A DNA stretch of 22,093 nt from Blastocladiella britannica (Eukaryota; Blastocladiomycota; Blastocladiomycetes; Blastocladiales; Blastocladiaceae), in assembly GCA_025349905.2 (NCBI GenBank), contig MU624763.1, positions 1 to 22,093 on the forward strand. The letters run 5' to 3'. The notes under the pieces were generated by a model, which saw only the letters and a program-made list of their open reading frames with translations, ran no database searches and had not been told where the DNA came from. Shown here one piece after another: positions 10,563 to 19,348 of the stretch (its first letter is position 1; every line of letters begins with the position of its first letter). A program made the translations under genes and the position numbers.

Positions 10563-11636
10563 GACCGGCGCAGAAGGAGCGGACATCGTTGAAATGAAGG
10601 AGGAATTTTACCTCAAAGTTCTGCACGAAAGAACTTTGCCTTCAAAGACTTTTTTTATTTTGTTGCTCCCATTCACCATCGATATTTGCGCCGTCTCAAA
10701 TGACACCCGCTCCGCAATTCGCTCGTCCACAAGCGGCGACCTGCAATTACATTCCACCGCCATTTTAAAAGCTCTGTTCGACGACCGACGACCGACGACG
10801 AGGACGTGCGGCACGACATTCAAGGTGATGCACTGGGTAATAAGGGCGGCGCGTGGCCTCCACTCGGGTGACACGGCTTCCCACAGCGCCATGCCGCTTG
10901 ATCTCGCTTACCACCGACGATGAAATCGCCTCGCCGGCGCGCTGGAAAATGTCACCAAACTGCTAATTTCTGCGCCGCTCCGGGCTTTGACGCTCGTCTG
11001 CCGCCCTCGTGATTGACGAAGAATACGCCGCTGTCTGCCACGACTTTGGATGACTGCCCAACGATCGGACTCTTGCCAAGCCCAGGTATATTGTCGCCCA
11101 CCTGGTGCACGCTGTACCTACCAACATCTATATTATGGTCTGCCATGAGCAACGCCGCTGTGTTGCTGATGAGCGAAATGGCAAGACGGAGGAGTCCTGG
11201 CCCAATCTATTTTTCCTGCAATATTTTAAGTTAAGACTCGTGGATGGAACACGTATGGCACTTGGCCGATTCGGCCTTGGTGTGGGTGGGGATGGTGCCA
11301 GCAGATAGGCAGATCCATGGGGCCAATGATGGCTGGACCCCGCAGGGCGGCTCGAGTGCCGCCAGGTCTTGGAACAACGCCAATGCGCCGCCATGGTCTC
11401 TTTACACAGCAGGAAAAAAAAGATCATGGCACATACACGTACCCAACCGTGTCAGCAACCTCGTTCTGCGCGTCGTAGTACCCCAGGAAATGACCTGATG
11501 GGCACGGCCGATCAAGCGTTTCATTCACTCTGGTGGAGACGGGGCAGACTCGGTGTTTCGCGGGTGAAGATGCAACAAAATGAATGGAGGCAGTGACGTG
11601 AAAGTGGAAGGGGATCGCCCGTAAAGGCAGGCAAAG
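10563..11636. other. Region without an intact gene upstream of INTS9 and the RuvC relic
   Basis: This holds the INTS9 5' flank and about 1 kb of sequence with no convincing open gene. Two + strand stretches look weakly protein-like. One frame from about 10991 to 11305 is broken only by a TGA at 11051 and includes PRYIVAHLVHAVPTNIYIMV and PNLFFLQYFKL. A stretch near 11494-11550 reads SVSFTLVETGQTRCFAGED before stops. They may be decayed upstream parts of the nuclease relic, but I could not match them to family motifs. Confidence 0.4.
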
Positions 11637-12168
11637 ATGCATTGTCATGTAAAAAAGTCCGGCGCGGAGCAGGAGGATCTTAAGGCACTCCAGTCCAGCC
11701 TCGGTGCGGACGGCCGCTCGGCACGCAGCTGCGAGCTGGCGGCATTCCACGCCTACCTGATGCGTCGACTGGAGGTGGCCGCCGCGCTCAGGCACCTCTA
11801 TGGGACTGTCTCGCATCGGTATCGTTCGCTCACTCAAGGTGCACTGCTGGCCGAGGTACTGTCCCCGCAGCCCAAGAAGATTGCGCTGCTGTATGGGGAC
11901 TGGTCGAACCAGCCAGGGTTCCATGGCAGCCAGTCAACAATGGGTGTGTGCCTTCACCGCGTGCTCGCTGACGAGTTTTTGCTGCTGCGCGTGAACGAGT
12001 TCCGGACGTCGCGCCTGTGTCCAATGTGCCATGGACCGGTCGTGCCCCAGCGCTGACTGCAAGAGCCAGTGGCGGAACCGTGATGCTCTCGCCGTCGCAA
12101 ATATTGCTGCCAAGGCCCACCGGGTCTTGCGCAACCAAGTCGAGCTTCCGGCCTATAACCGTGCATGA
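11637..12168 (+). pseudogene. Broken RuvC nuclease relic of the Fanzor / TnpB (OrfB zinc-ribbon) family
   Basis: The first part reads in one frame from 11637 to a TGA at 12054-12056. The rest continues in the +1 frame to 12168. Frame one carries KIALLYGDWSNQPG, then LLLRVNEFRTSRLCPMCHG. The Glu of VNEF (11997-11999) sits at the RuvC-II position and is followed by the first zinc-ribbon Cys pair. The shifted frame carries CPSADC, the second pair, then QWRNRDALAVANIAAKAHRV, whose Asp (12082-12084) sits at the RuvC-III position in the family NRDxNAxxNI pattern. The order Glu-F-TS-CxxC, Cys pair, NRD...NI is the C-terminal signature of Fanzor and TnpB, RNA-guided DNA nucleases of transposons. The spacer between the Cys pairs is only about 13 nt, so a deletion with frameshift is likely. 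RuvC-I and the N-terminal half are not recognisable. It lies on the + strand, convergent with PRP19, in the largest gene-free gap. It is probably inactive. Confidence 0.72.
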
Positions 12169-12264
12169 GTAGATGACGGGAATAGTGGCCCAGACGAAGC
12201 CGAGCATCCGATTATTAGGGGTTTGTGCCCAGCTGAGTGGCGCGTGGGAAAAAATAAAGACTTG

Positions 12265-14134
12265 TTACTCGCTGACCTGGAGCGCGACCACCTTCCCGCC
12301 GACCTTGCCGCCCACCACCAGCGTCTTGGCGTCCTGACCCCACGCCAGACCGGTAACGTCGCCGCCAACCACCGCGGCCACCTCGGCGACCGCAGCCCAC
12401 TGCTTCTTCTCGAACGCCCACACCTTCACCGACCCGTCCGCGAGCCCCGCCGCCACGTACGTGCCCGTGTAGTCGCCGACTACGGCCGTGACCCCGACGC
12501 TGTTGCTGGTCGCCAGGACCGCGGCACGCGCGAGCTTGCGCAGGTCCCACACGTCGACGCCGCCGCCGGCACGCGCCGCAAACAGCTGGAACCCGATCTC
12601 GGAAAAGTGCACGGCGGTCACCCCGCCACGAGTCGCCTCGTCGACATCGGAATCGACGCCGCCCTCGTCGGCCGCGGCATCAAACATGGCCACCACTGCG
12701 CCCGTGGTCGGGTGAATGACCGCCACGCGGCCCGACTGCGCATACGACACGGCCAGCAGCATGCCGTCCGGGTGGAACGCCACCGACGACGGCACGTCGT
12801 TCCGGTTGTCGCCCGCGGACGACGACGACGGGAGCTGTACCACGTGCACGGCCTCGAGCGCAGCATCGTCGGTGGTCTTGAGCAGGTGCACGGCGCCGCC
12901 CGACGTCACCGCCGCCGCGTAGTGGCCCGACGGGTGCACCGCAAAGCCCACCACCGCCCCGTGTTTGCCCTCTCCGCGCGCCACCGGCACATCGGCCAGG
13001 ATCTTGGTCGGCGACGCCAGCAGCACGCGGTCCTTGATGGCGGCCACCACGCGCACCAATGCCGTGGCTTCGTCGCTGCCGGCGGGGGCAGACGCATCGG
13101 GGCCCGCCACTACCGCGGCCGCGGCCACCTTGGACGTCTTGAGCGCGCCGGGGAACGTGATCGCGGCGGTGGTCGCATTGCTGTTCATCGGATCGATCAT
13201 CAGCAGGCCGCGCGAGGGGCCCCCGACTACCACCATCGCCGGATCGGCGTTGAGGTGCGACGGGTCGGTGCTCGGGTGGCCCGCGTAGGCCGGGGTGAGG
13301 TGCGCAATGCCGGCGTGGGTGACCTCGGCGTGCGAGTGCGGGGCAAACGTGTCCAGGGCCGCGTGCGAGGCAGTGACCGGGGACTTGCGCTTCTTGCGGG
13401 TCTTGGAGAGCCTAAATCTCGTTTTTTTAGAGTCAACTTTTCAGAAATGAAGAAGGATAAACGACGTACGCGTCGCTCACGGCATCAAACTCGGCCTGCA
13501 CGCCGGCAGTGACCACGGTCGCGGGTTCGTCCACGTCCATGCGGTCCGCAGCCGGCTCCTCGTCGGCCGCCGTCGTCGTGTTAGCTGAAGTGACAGGAGC
13601 AGAAACAGCGGACACGCCACTGACGGGCCCACCCTCGCGCACAGCCCGCTTGATGGCGGCCAGATCAGCGGCCACCGCGTCCTTTTCGGCCACCAGGCGC
13701 GCAATCACGCGAGCAGCGGCGTCCGTCTGGTACAGTGCGCGAGCCAGTTCCTGGCGCAGACGCGCGTTCTGGGTGCGCAGCTGGTGGGCATCCAGGACCG
13801 ACGCGTCCCACTCGGCCTGCAGCGACCGCAGTAGCGACGGGATCGACGTGGCCGAGGGGGGCTTGGGCGGGGCCACGGCGCGCGACGAGGGCACCGACGG
13901 GTCGGCGGGCGCACGCACCGAAACCAACAAGTGCTCCTCCAGCGGAGTGTGGGCGATCGGGTCGGTCGAGTCCGAGGCCAGGTGCTTGGTGATCACGGCG
14001 CGCTCGTAGACGTACCCGGCGGGGGAGATGACGGGGTCCCGGCAGGGTTGGCCAGAGACTTTGTTTTCATTTATATTAGTACATTAAGACGGCTGACAAG
14101 GCAGGACGGGGCAGGACGTACGAGAGCAGAACAT
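12265..14134 (-). CDS. PRP19: Pre-mRNA-processing factor 19 (U-box E3 ubiquitin ligase with WD40 repeats)
   Basis: Three exons on the complement (14122-14134, 13470-14058, 12265-13411), introns of 63 and 58 nt, 582 residues against roughly 500 in yeast and human. The first exon is only 13 nt, and joining it gives MFCSLSGQ, which matches the yeast start MLCAISGK. PRP19 is the core of the NineTeen complex that stabilises the activated spliceosome, and its U-box attaches ubiquitin. The U-box covers about residues 1-65 (CRDPVISPAGYVYERAVI, DSTDPI). It is followed by the diagnostic PKPPSATSIPSLLRSLQAEW, a coiled coil with ELARALYQTDAAARVIARL, a variable linker, then TRKKRKSPV. The C-terminal half is a degenerate WD40 propeller (VGFAVHPSGHYAAAV, SSVAFHPDGMLLAVS, GGGVDVWDLRKL, DGSVKVWAFEKKQW). 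The first intron has a TACTAAT-like branch site. The gene starts 78 bp from the divergent PDCD5 gene. Confidence 0.95.
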
Positions 14135-14212
14135 TGTTGTGTTGTGAGGAAATTGATAGAATTTGCTTTCGAAGAGGACCAACCAATCAACATAACCAAG
14201 ACCACAAAAAAA
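14135..14212. promoter_or_regulatory. 78-bp shared gap between divergent PRP19 and PDCD5
   Basis: Both start codons face away from this interval, so both promoters must lie here or extend into the genes. A CCAAT pentamer is at 14183-14187; no TATA box is obvious. Bidirectional promoter function is inferred from layout. Confidence 0.5.
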
Positions 14213-14858
14213 ATGGACGACTCGGAGCTCGCCGCCATCAGGGCCCGCCGTATGGTACATAATATAAAGCTTGACATATAGCCTTTGTGATTGACTGACC
14301 AATTTCAAACCAACCGACCAGGCCGAACTTCAAGCACGCAGGGTACGACGAGAAACTAGAGTAAAACGTATCCGTAGTTCATCGAACGAATATTTTTTAA
14401 AGGGAGGACCTTCCGGTTCGTCGTCGGTCTCAGGACTTCCCGCCGGTCTCACAGCCACGGGTGGTTCAGGCGGAGGTGGGAACGGTGAAGACGCCGCGAA
14501 ACAGCAAGCTGCCGACGAGATGCGCAAGACACTGCTCATGTCGGTGCTCGACAACGAGGCACGCGAGCGTCTGGCCCGGATCGCCATTGTTAAGCCGCAG
14601 CACGCGCGCTCTGTCGAGGACGCGGTGCTGCGCATGGCCCAGTCTGGCCAGCTGCAGGGCAAGATCACTGAGCAGCGGCTGATCGAGCTGCTGGGCAACA
14701 TGACCGAGGCGCGCCAGGAGACCAAGGTCGTGGTGTGTATACTTTTTTTTTTTTTTTGCTTACCTTTTTCCGTTATGATCCTCATTATGGATCAACAACA
14801 TAAACAACAGTTCAATCGCAGGAAGGCCGCTGTGGACTCGGACGACGACGATTGGTGA
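14213..14858 (+). CDS. PDCD5: PDCD5-family protein (programmed cell death 5 / archaeal-type DNA-binding TFAR19)
   Basis: Four exons (14213-14254, 14322-14342, 14403-14732, 14811-14858) with introns of 67, 60 and 78 nt give 146 residues; human PDCD5 has about 125. All junctions are phase 0. The second exon is a 21-nt microexon coding AELQARR, exactly the segment that follows the first helix in the family (human reads LAELQAK). The conserved core is EMRKTLLMSVLDNEARERLA, IVKPQHARSVEDAVLRMA, GQLQGKITEQRLIELL, and the terminal FNRRKAAVDSDDDDW. The extra length is a Gly/Ser-rich insert after the microexon, at about residues 22-50. PDCD5 is a small three-helix protein, known in animals to bind the chaperonin CCT and regulate apoptosis-linked proteins; its fungal role is less clear. 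Its 3' end converges on NDP kinase, 77 bp away. Confidence 0.93.
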
Positions 14859-14935
14859 CAAGAGAATACAAAATGCTTTGCCAATTTTACATTGCATTGT
14901 TTGAGCAACCGAGGTTGTTGTTGTGGTGTTGATCC

Positions 14936-15581
14936 TTACTCGTAGATCATCGAGTCAACGGCCTTGGTGTACTTGGCGGTGCCCTCGGGGAACCACAGAG
15001 CCTAATAAACATATAATGAGTGAGTAACGTATTCAAGATCGTCAAGTCAAAATGCAACGTACAATCTCCTTCTCGGCAGCTGCAATATACAAAGAGTATA
15101 GAGTTAGCTCAACAATACAGCGTAATAAAAAAAATAATGGATAACGTACACTCAACGGCGTCCGAACCGTGGCAGATGTTGCGTCCAACATCAATGGCGA
15201 AATCGCCACGGATGGTGCCGGGGGCAGAGTCCAGGGGGTTGGTGGCGCCAAGGAGCACACGGCCGGTCTTGACCGCGTTCTTGCCCTCCCACACCATGCA
15301 CACCACGGGGCCCGACAGCATGTACTGGATCAGTCCCTTGAAGAAGCCCTTGGTCTTCAGGTCAGAGTAGTGCTCCTCGAGGTGAGCCTGGGTCGGGGTC
15401 GCCATCTTGAGAGCAACGAGCTTGTAGCCCTTGGTCTCGAAACGCTTGATGATCTCGCCAACAAGGCCGCGGGCAACGCCTTTTATTAGAGTTAGTTGTT
15501 GTCGATTGATTGTTGATATTGTATGTGGAAAGGTTCGTAAGGCGTACCGTCGGGCTTAACCATGATGTAGGTACGCTCCAT
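14936..15581 (-). CDS. NDK1: Nucleoside diphosphate kinase
   Basis: Four exons on the complement (15548-15581, 15150-15479, 15063-15079, 14936-15001) with introns of 68, 70 and 61 nt give 148 residues, the normal length. The enzyme transfers the gamma phosphate from ATP to other NDPs through a phosphohistidine and balances cellular NTP pools. The start [12 protein letters not shown] is canonical. Other motifs visible are [50 protein letters not shown] (the Kpn loop and nucleotide-binding Arg region) and [18 protein letters not shown] with the catalytic His at residue 115. The usual NII before this His is NIC here. The C-terminus ends in Tyr-Glu. Exon 3 is a 17-nt microexon coding most of SAEKEI; skipping it would shift the frame and lose the C-terminus. 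Confidence 0.96.
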
Positions 15582-15805
15582 TTTTGATTATAAGGGGGTT
15601 TGGACGGTGGACGAGAGGGGGAAAACACTGGTCGTGGGTGAGGAACAGGCCAAGAAAGAGAGGTTGGAGGGTTGCAGCTGGCAGTCAATTTGTAGAGCGA
15701 AAACGTTGCTACGATCCGCGTGATATCAGGAATTTTTTTTTTTTTGCTTCGCCCGGGGTCTCGCGTACCATAGGATCCTTTCAACACCAAAGAAAAATAT
15801 TATAA
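15582..15805. promoter_or_regulatory. Shared 224-bp upstream region of NDP kinase and FKBP genes
   Basis: Divergent start codons flank this stretch, which contains a run of T near 15732-15744. No specific factor site is recognised. Promoter function is inferred from position. Confidence 0.45.
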
Positions 15806-17022
15806 ATGTCGTTCTTCGGTATCTCGGTCCAGCCCAAGCTCAAGTTTGACGTGGAGCTGCCCGCCCCACTGATCCTGGCCTCGGCCGCGTTCCCGTACAA
15901 GCTCAACGACGCCAAGCCCGCGTCGGGCCGCACCACGCTCTCGGTCTCGGTCGACGATGGCGAGTTTGTGCCGATTGCGTCGCTGATCCCCGGCACCCAG
16001 GAGCAGTTCCCGCTCCAGATCTCGTTCGAGATGGGCGCGTCCCTGTCGTTCAAGGTCGATGGGCCTAACGCCATCTCGGTTGCCGGTAACTTTGCCGCCG
16101 AGGACGATGATATCTCCGAGTACGGTTCGGACGACTTTGGCATCGAGGGTGTGTCGGGTGACGAGGACGAGGAGGAGGGTATGTTGTACTTTACATTGAT
16201 TGGATCCTCAATCTGATTGACTTGACATATATGATAGACGACGACGAGGAGGAGGACGATGAAGAGGAGGAGGAAGAGGAGGCCGCTCCCGTTCCCGAGA
16301 AGAAGGTTGCGGATCAGAAGAAGGCTGCCGCGGACAAGAAGGCCGCTGCCGAGAAGAAGGCTGCCGCTGACAAGAAGGCCGCCGCTGACAAAAAGGCCGC
16401 TGCCGAGAAGAAGGTTGCCGCCGAGACCGCCGCCGCTGCCAAGAAGCGCACCGCCGCCGAGGCCAACCTGCCCGCCGCGCAGTCGTCCCCCGCCAAGAAG
16501 GCCAAGTCTACGGACGCGGCCATTGCCGCGGCGATTGCCCCCAAGGAGGTGACGCTCAAGGGCGGCCTCAAGGTCATTGACCTGACCCCGGCCGACGCCA
16601 CCGCCCCCCGGGCCAAGGCTGGCCAGCGCGTGCAGATGCGTTACATTGGCAAGCTGACCAACGGCAAGGTCTTTGACAGCAACACCAAGGGATCGCCGTT
16701 TGCCTTCAAGCTTGGCCGTGGTGTACGTTTTTCTCTTTACCTTTTGTCGGTTGTGACCTCTTACTCAAAAAACTGTATATTTAACAGGAGGTCATTGCTG
16801 GCTGGGATGCTGGTGTCGTCGGCCTGGCCGTCGGCCAACGCCGCAAGCTCGTCATTCCCCCCAAGATGGCGTACGGCAAGCGCGGTGCTCCCCCGGATAT
16901 TCCCTCGGTATGCTTTTTTTTTTTCTTTCCCACTTTTTTTTGAAGTCCAGAAGCTCACACACTAATCCTTTCCACAGAACGCGACCCTCGAGTTCGAGGT
17001 CAAGCTGGTCTCGATCAACTAA
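15806..17022 (+). CDS. Nucleolar FKBP-type peptidyl-prolyl isomerase with nucleoplasmin-like N-terminus (Fpr3/Fpr4 type)
   Basis: Four exons (15806-16178, 16238-16722, 16788-16907, 16978-17022) with introns of 59, 65 and 70 nt give 340 residues. The nucleoplasmin-like fold begins [19 protein letters not shown] and continues to about residue 95, a histone-chaperone module. An acidic stretch with alternating Asp/Glu follows, then a Lys/Ala-rich linker of about 60-70 residues, typical of nucleolar FKBPs. The catalytic FKBP domain fills about 230-340: [59 protein letters not shown] and [14 protein letters not shown]. These carry the usual Tyr, Phe-Asp, Val-Ile, Trp and Tyr pocket residues. In yeast the homologues isomerise prolines on histones and act in rDNA chromatin; the same role here is inferred. 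The C-terminus converges on the membrane-protein gene, 66 bp away. Confidence 0.94.
16309..16440 (+). repeat. Lys/Ala heptad-like repeats in the FKBP linker
   Basis: In-frame repeats of about 7 codons with the pattern KKAAADK / KKAAAEK occur roughly six times, nearly identical in DNA. This is an expansion of a basic helical linker of the kind expected to bind nucleic acid or histones. Confidence 0.85.
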
Positions 17023-17088
17023 AAAAAACCGTTAGTGTACTTCACGAATATATATTTATTCTCTCACTCTCATAATCTATAAAGCTCA

Positions 17089-19038
17089 TCAAGGGGCATT
17101 ACGAGTGCCCAAGTCGGGCGATGTGGGATCCAGCAACGACGCATCCGCGTCCGGATCCGCAGTGCCGCCGCCGCCACTGGGAAGGATGTTGCTCAACGAA
17201 TTGCGGAGCGACATGGCAATGCCACGAATCGCATTGTTACTGGAATGCTCTCCGCTGTCGTGCGACCCAGCAGAAGGGCGATGGGTGCTAGTGTCCGGGT
17301 CACCGTCCTTGAGCTTGTCGTACGAGTTGCGCCGCGCCACAAACTCCTTGACGGCGATCCGGAGCGATGCATGCGATCCGCCCTCCCTCGATATGGCGGC
17401 GTTGGTGGCGGCAGCAGCTGGAGCAGACAATGAGGCCGAATCCACCGAGTCCTTGGAGACGGACGACATGCCGGCGGCACCACCGCTGCTGCCCCCCGCC
17501 TGCGGCGGGTCGCTCATCCCGGCGGCAGATGAAGCGGTCGACCCCGCTCGCGACCGCTGCGACGACGACGACGACCGCACCGGGGGAGATGCTGTCACGG
17601 ACTTGACAACCACAGCTGCTCCAGCTCCAGGAGACACGGGCACAGGAATGGACGCCGATCGGACGACGTTGGGACGCAATGACGGCGGCGGAGCCGGCGT
17701 TGGCTGCGGCTGCGACGGCGTCAGCTCAAGCGCGCCCATGCTCACGGCCAAGCTCATGTCCGACGGGAACAGGTTGATGGGAGCCGGCGGCGCGAGAATC
17801 CCTGTCGATGCCGGCGACCCGCTGATACTCCCATTCGGACCCAGCGACCCGCTTTGCTTCATGGGCCGGCTGGTCTGCATGCTGCCGCGGCGCGGGAGGC
17901 CGTTTCCAGTGATCGCCGCCGTGGTGCGCATGTTGCCAATGCTCGGCGCCTTGCGGAAGCTGCCGACACTGGTGGACGCGCCGACGCCGTCGCTGGCGTT
18001 CGCTGCGTCACCATTTTCTGGAATGCTGCCGCTCATTCCTGCTCCTTGGGAGTAGGTGGAGCTCGTGGCCGCTGCCAGTGGCGACCGGCCAATCTTTTTG
18101 GTCGCATTGCGCACCTGGGCGCCATGGGACATGGTACGCGGACGCAAGAGACCCGGCGCCACTTCCGACTGGCTCTCGAGCAACTTGACGTACTCGGGGA
18201 GCACCGGACGCGTGATCTTGGATAGGTTGATGGAGAGGCCCAACGACACGCCAAATTTGATGTGCACCAGCAGCAAGTTGATGACCATGTTGATGGCAAA
18301 CGGCTGATCGATCGCGCTCAGCATGATGACGGCGTCGAGCAGCGCCGAAATGTACAAGATCGTCACTTTACCCTGGATGATGGTCGAGTTGACTTCGTTG
18401 TAGGCCATAGTCGGGTACCGCGACGTGATCCAAAAGAAAAAGAACCGCAGCACCACTACGTTAAGCACATTGAATGCACACACAAACATGAACGCCAGCC
18501 ATTGGATCACCAAGAACGGGGTTCCGGCCAGCAGCGACAGACAGATCGCGAGTGGGACGAGTGTGAGCGCGGCCATGGTAGCCACAATTTTGACGACGCG
18601 GGTCCGATCCTGCGGGAACCACAGGAGCAGCAGATACACGGTCACGATTTGCAGCACCAGTGGCTCCGAGAAGATGCATATCAATGTCAGCGACGACACC
18701 GCCACCACCGCGTCGCCCATCACGCTGAGATCGCTGTCGTAGGTCAGATTGAGGAACATCACGTCCATGGCCAGCATCATCGCGGCCATCGTCAGCTCCA
18801 GCAGCCGGCACAGCGCCTTTAGGTTCCGCTCGGATGAGTTGGAGTCGCCCATGTACTCGTTCTGCCGCTTGTAGATCACCTGTGCAACCCGAAAGACGCC
18901 CATGATCATGAACGCGGTGGCCCCGACCGCAGAGAACATGAACAGCATCCGGTTCTTGAAGTCGGACTCGAGATTTCCCAGCGGATGGTCGCCATGGATG
19001 GGATTGACTGATCCGGGGTTCCAGGTGATGCCCGACAT
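17089..19038 (-). CDS. Orphan multi-pass (about seven-helix) membrane protein with long disordered C-terminal tail
   Basis: A single uninterrupted ORF of 649 residues, with an ATG preceded by a T-run in the + strand flank. The first 300 residues hold about seven hydrophobic segments: MLFMFSAVGATAFMIMGVF, a second around LELTMAAMMLAMDVMFL, a third around VVAVSSLTLICIF and VTVYLLLLWF, then VVKIVATMAALTLVPLAICL, FLVIQWLAFMFVCAFNVL, VTILYISALLDAVIML and MVINLLLVHIKFGVSLGL. The short N-terminus has no clear signal peptide. The roughly 350-residue tail is Ser/Pro/Gly/Ala-rich with many Ser near Arg, likely cytosolic and phosphorylated. Layout and topology resemble a G-protein-coupled or other 7TM receptor, but I see no family motif such as DRY or NPxxY and do not name a family. 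It is intronless, unlike its neighbours. Confidence 0.72.
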   Translation of the reverse strand: MSGITWNPGSVNPIHGDHPLGNLESDFKNRMLFMFSAVGATAFMIMGVFRVAQVIYKRQNEYMGDSNSSERNLKALCRLLELTMAAMMLAMDVMFLNLTYDSDLSVMGDAVVAVSSLTLICIFSEPLVLQIVTVYLLLLWFPQDRTRVVKIVATMAALTLVPLAICLSLLAGTPFLVIQWLAFMFVCAFNVLNVVVLRFFFFWITSRYPTMAYNEVNSTIIQGKVTILYISALLDAVIMLSAIDQPFAINMVINLLLVHIKFGVSLGLSINLSKITRPVLPEYVKLLESQSEVAPGLLRPRTMSHGAQVRNATKKIGRSPLAAATSSTYSQGAGMSGSIPENGDAANASDGVGASTSVGSFRKAPSIGNMRTTAAITGNGLPRRGSMQTSRPMKQSGSLGPNGSISGSPASTGILAPPAPINLFPSDMSLAVSMGALELTPSQPQPTPAPPPSLRPNVVRSASIPVPVSPGAGAAVVVKSVTASPPVRSSSSSQRSRAGSTASSAAGMSDPPQAGGSSGGAAGMSSVSKDSVDSASLSAPAAAATNAAISREGGSHASLRIAVKEFVARRNSYDKLKDGDPDTSTHRPSAGSHDSGEHSSNNAIRGIAMSLRNSLSNILPSGGGGTADPDADASLLDPTSPDLGTRNAP

Positions 19039-19348
19039 GTTTTTTTTTTATTGTTGTGGAGTTGTGTGATGATTTCCCATTCACTTTTGGGAAAAATAAT
19101 ATACGAAAAAATCATCATGATCCAATAACACAGTGCTCGAATGGTCAGCTTCCCGACATTGCGAGCAAGAAAATATTCACAAAACTTGAATGGAAATCCG
19201 TGGCTTCGTGTCCGCCAGCATGTTGTGTTGCGTGGTTGTGATTTGTGTCCGCATCCCCCAAGTTGGACAAAATGGAGCATGGGTCTCCGTTTCCAATTTT
19301 GTCCCTCCTCCGAGAGTCAGCCCCCAATAACGCTAACAATTAAGGATT
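19039..19348. promoter_or_regulatory. Divergent upstream region between the membrane-protein and Hsp70 genes
   Basis: 310 bp with divergent starts on both sides. It is AT-richer than the coding flanks and contains a CCAAT pentamer at 19122-19126. No clean heat-shock element was found by eye. Confidence 0.4.

Noticed and set aside
10608..10892. - strand ORF of 94 residues just upstream of INTS9
   Set aside because: It was tested as an upstream INTS9 exon, but the INTS9 start with its 28-nt exon already gives a good N-terminus. No recognisable protein.
12223..13512. His/Arg-rich + strand ORF of 429 residues over PRP19
   Set aside because: It mirrors the GC-rich PRP19 exons. The - strand encodes a clearly recognisable U-box/WD40 protein with correct splicing.
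17105..18055. + strand ORF of 316 residues opposite the 7TM tail
   Set aside because: It is a shadow of the Ser/Pro-rich tail with no domain; the - strand ORF is longer and has helices.
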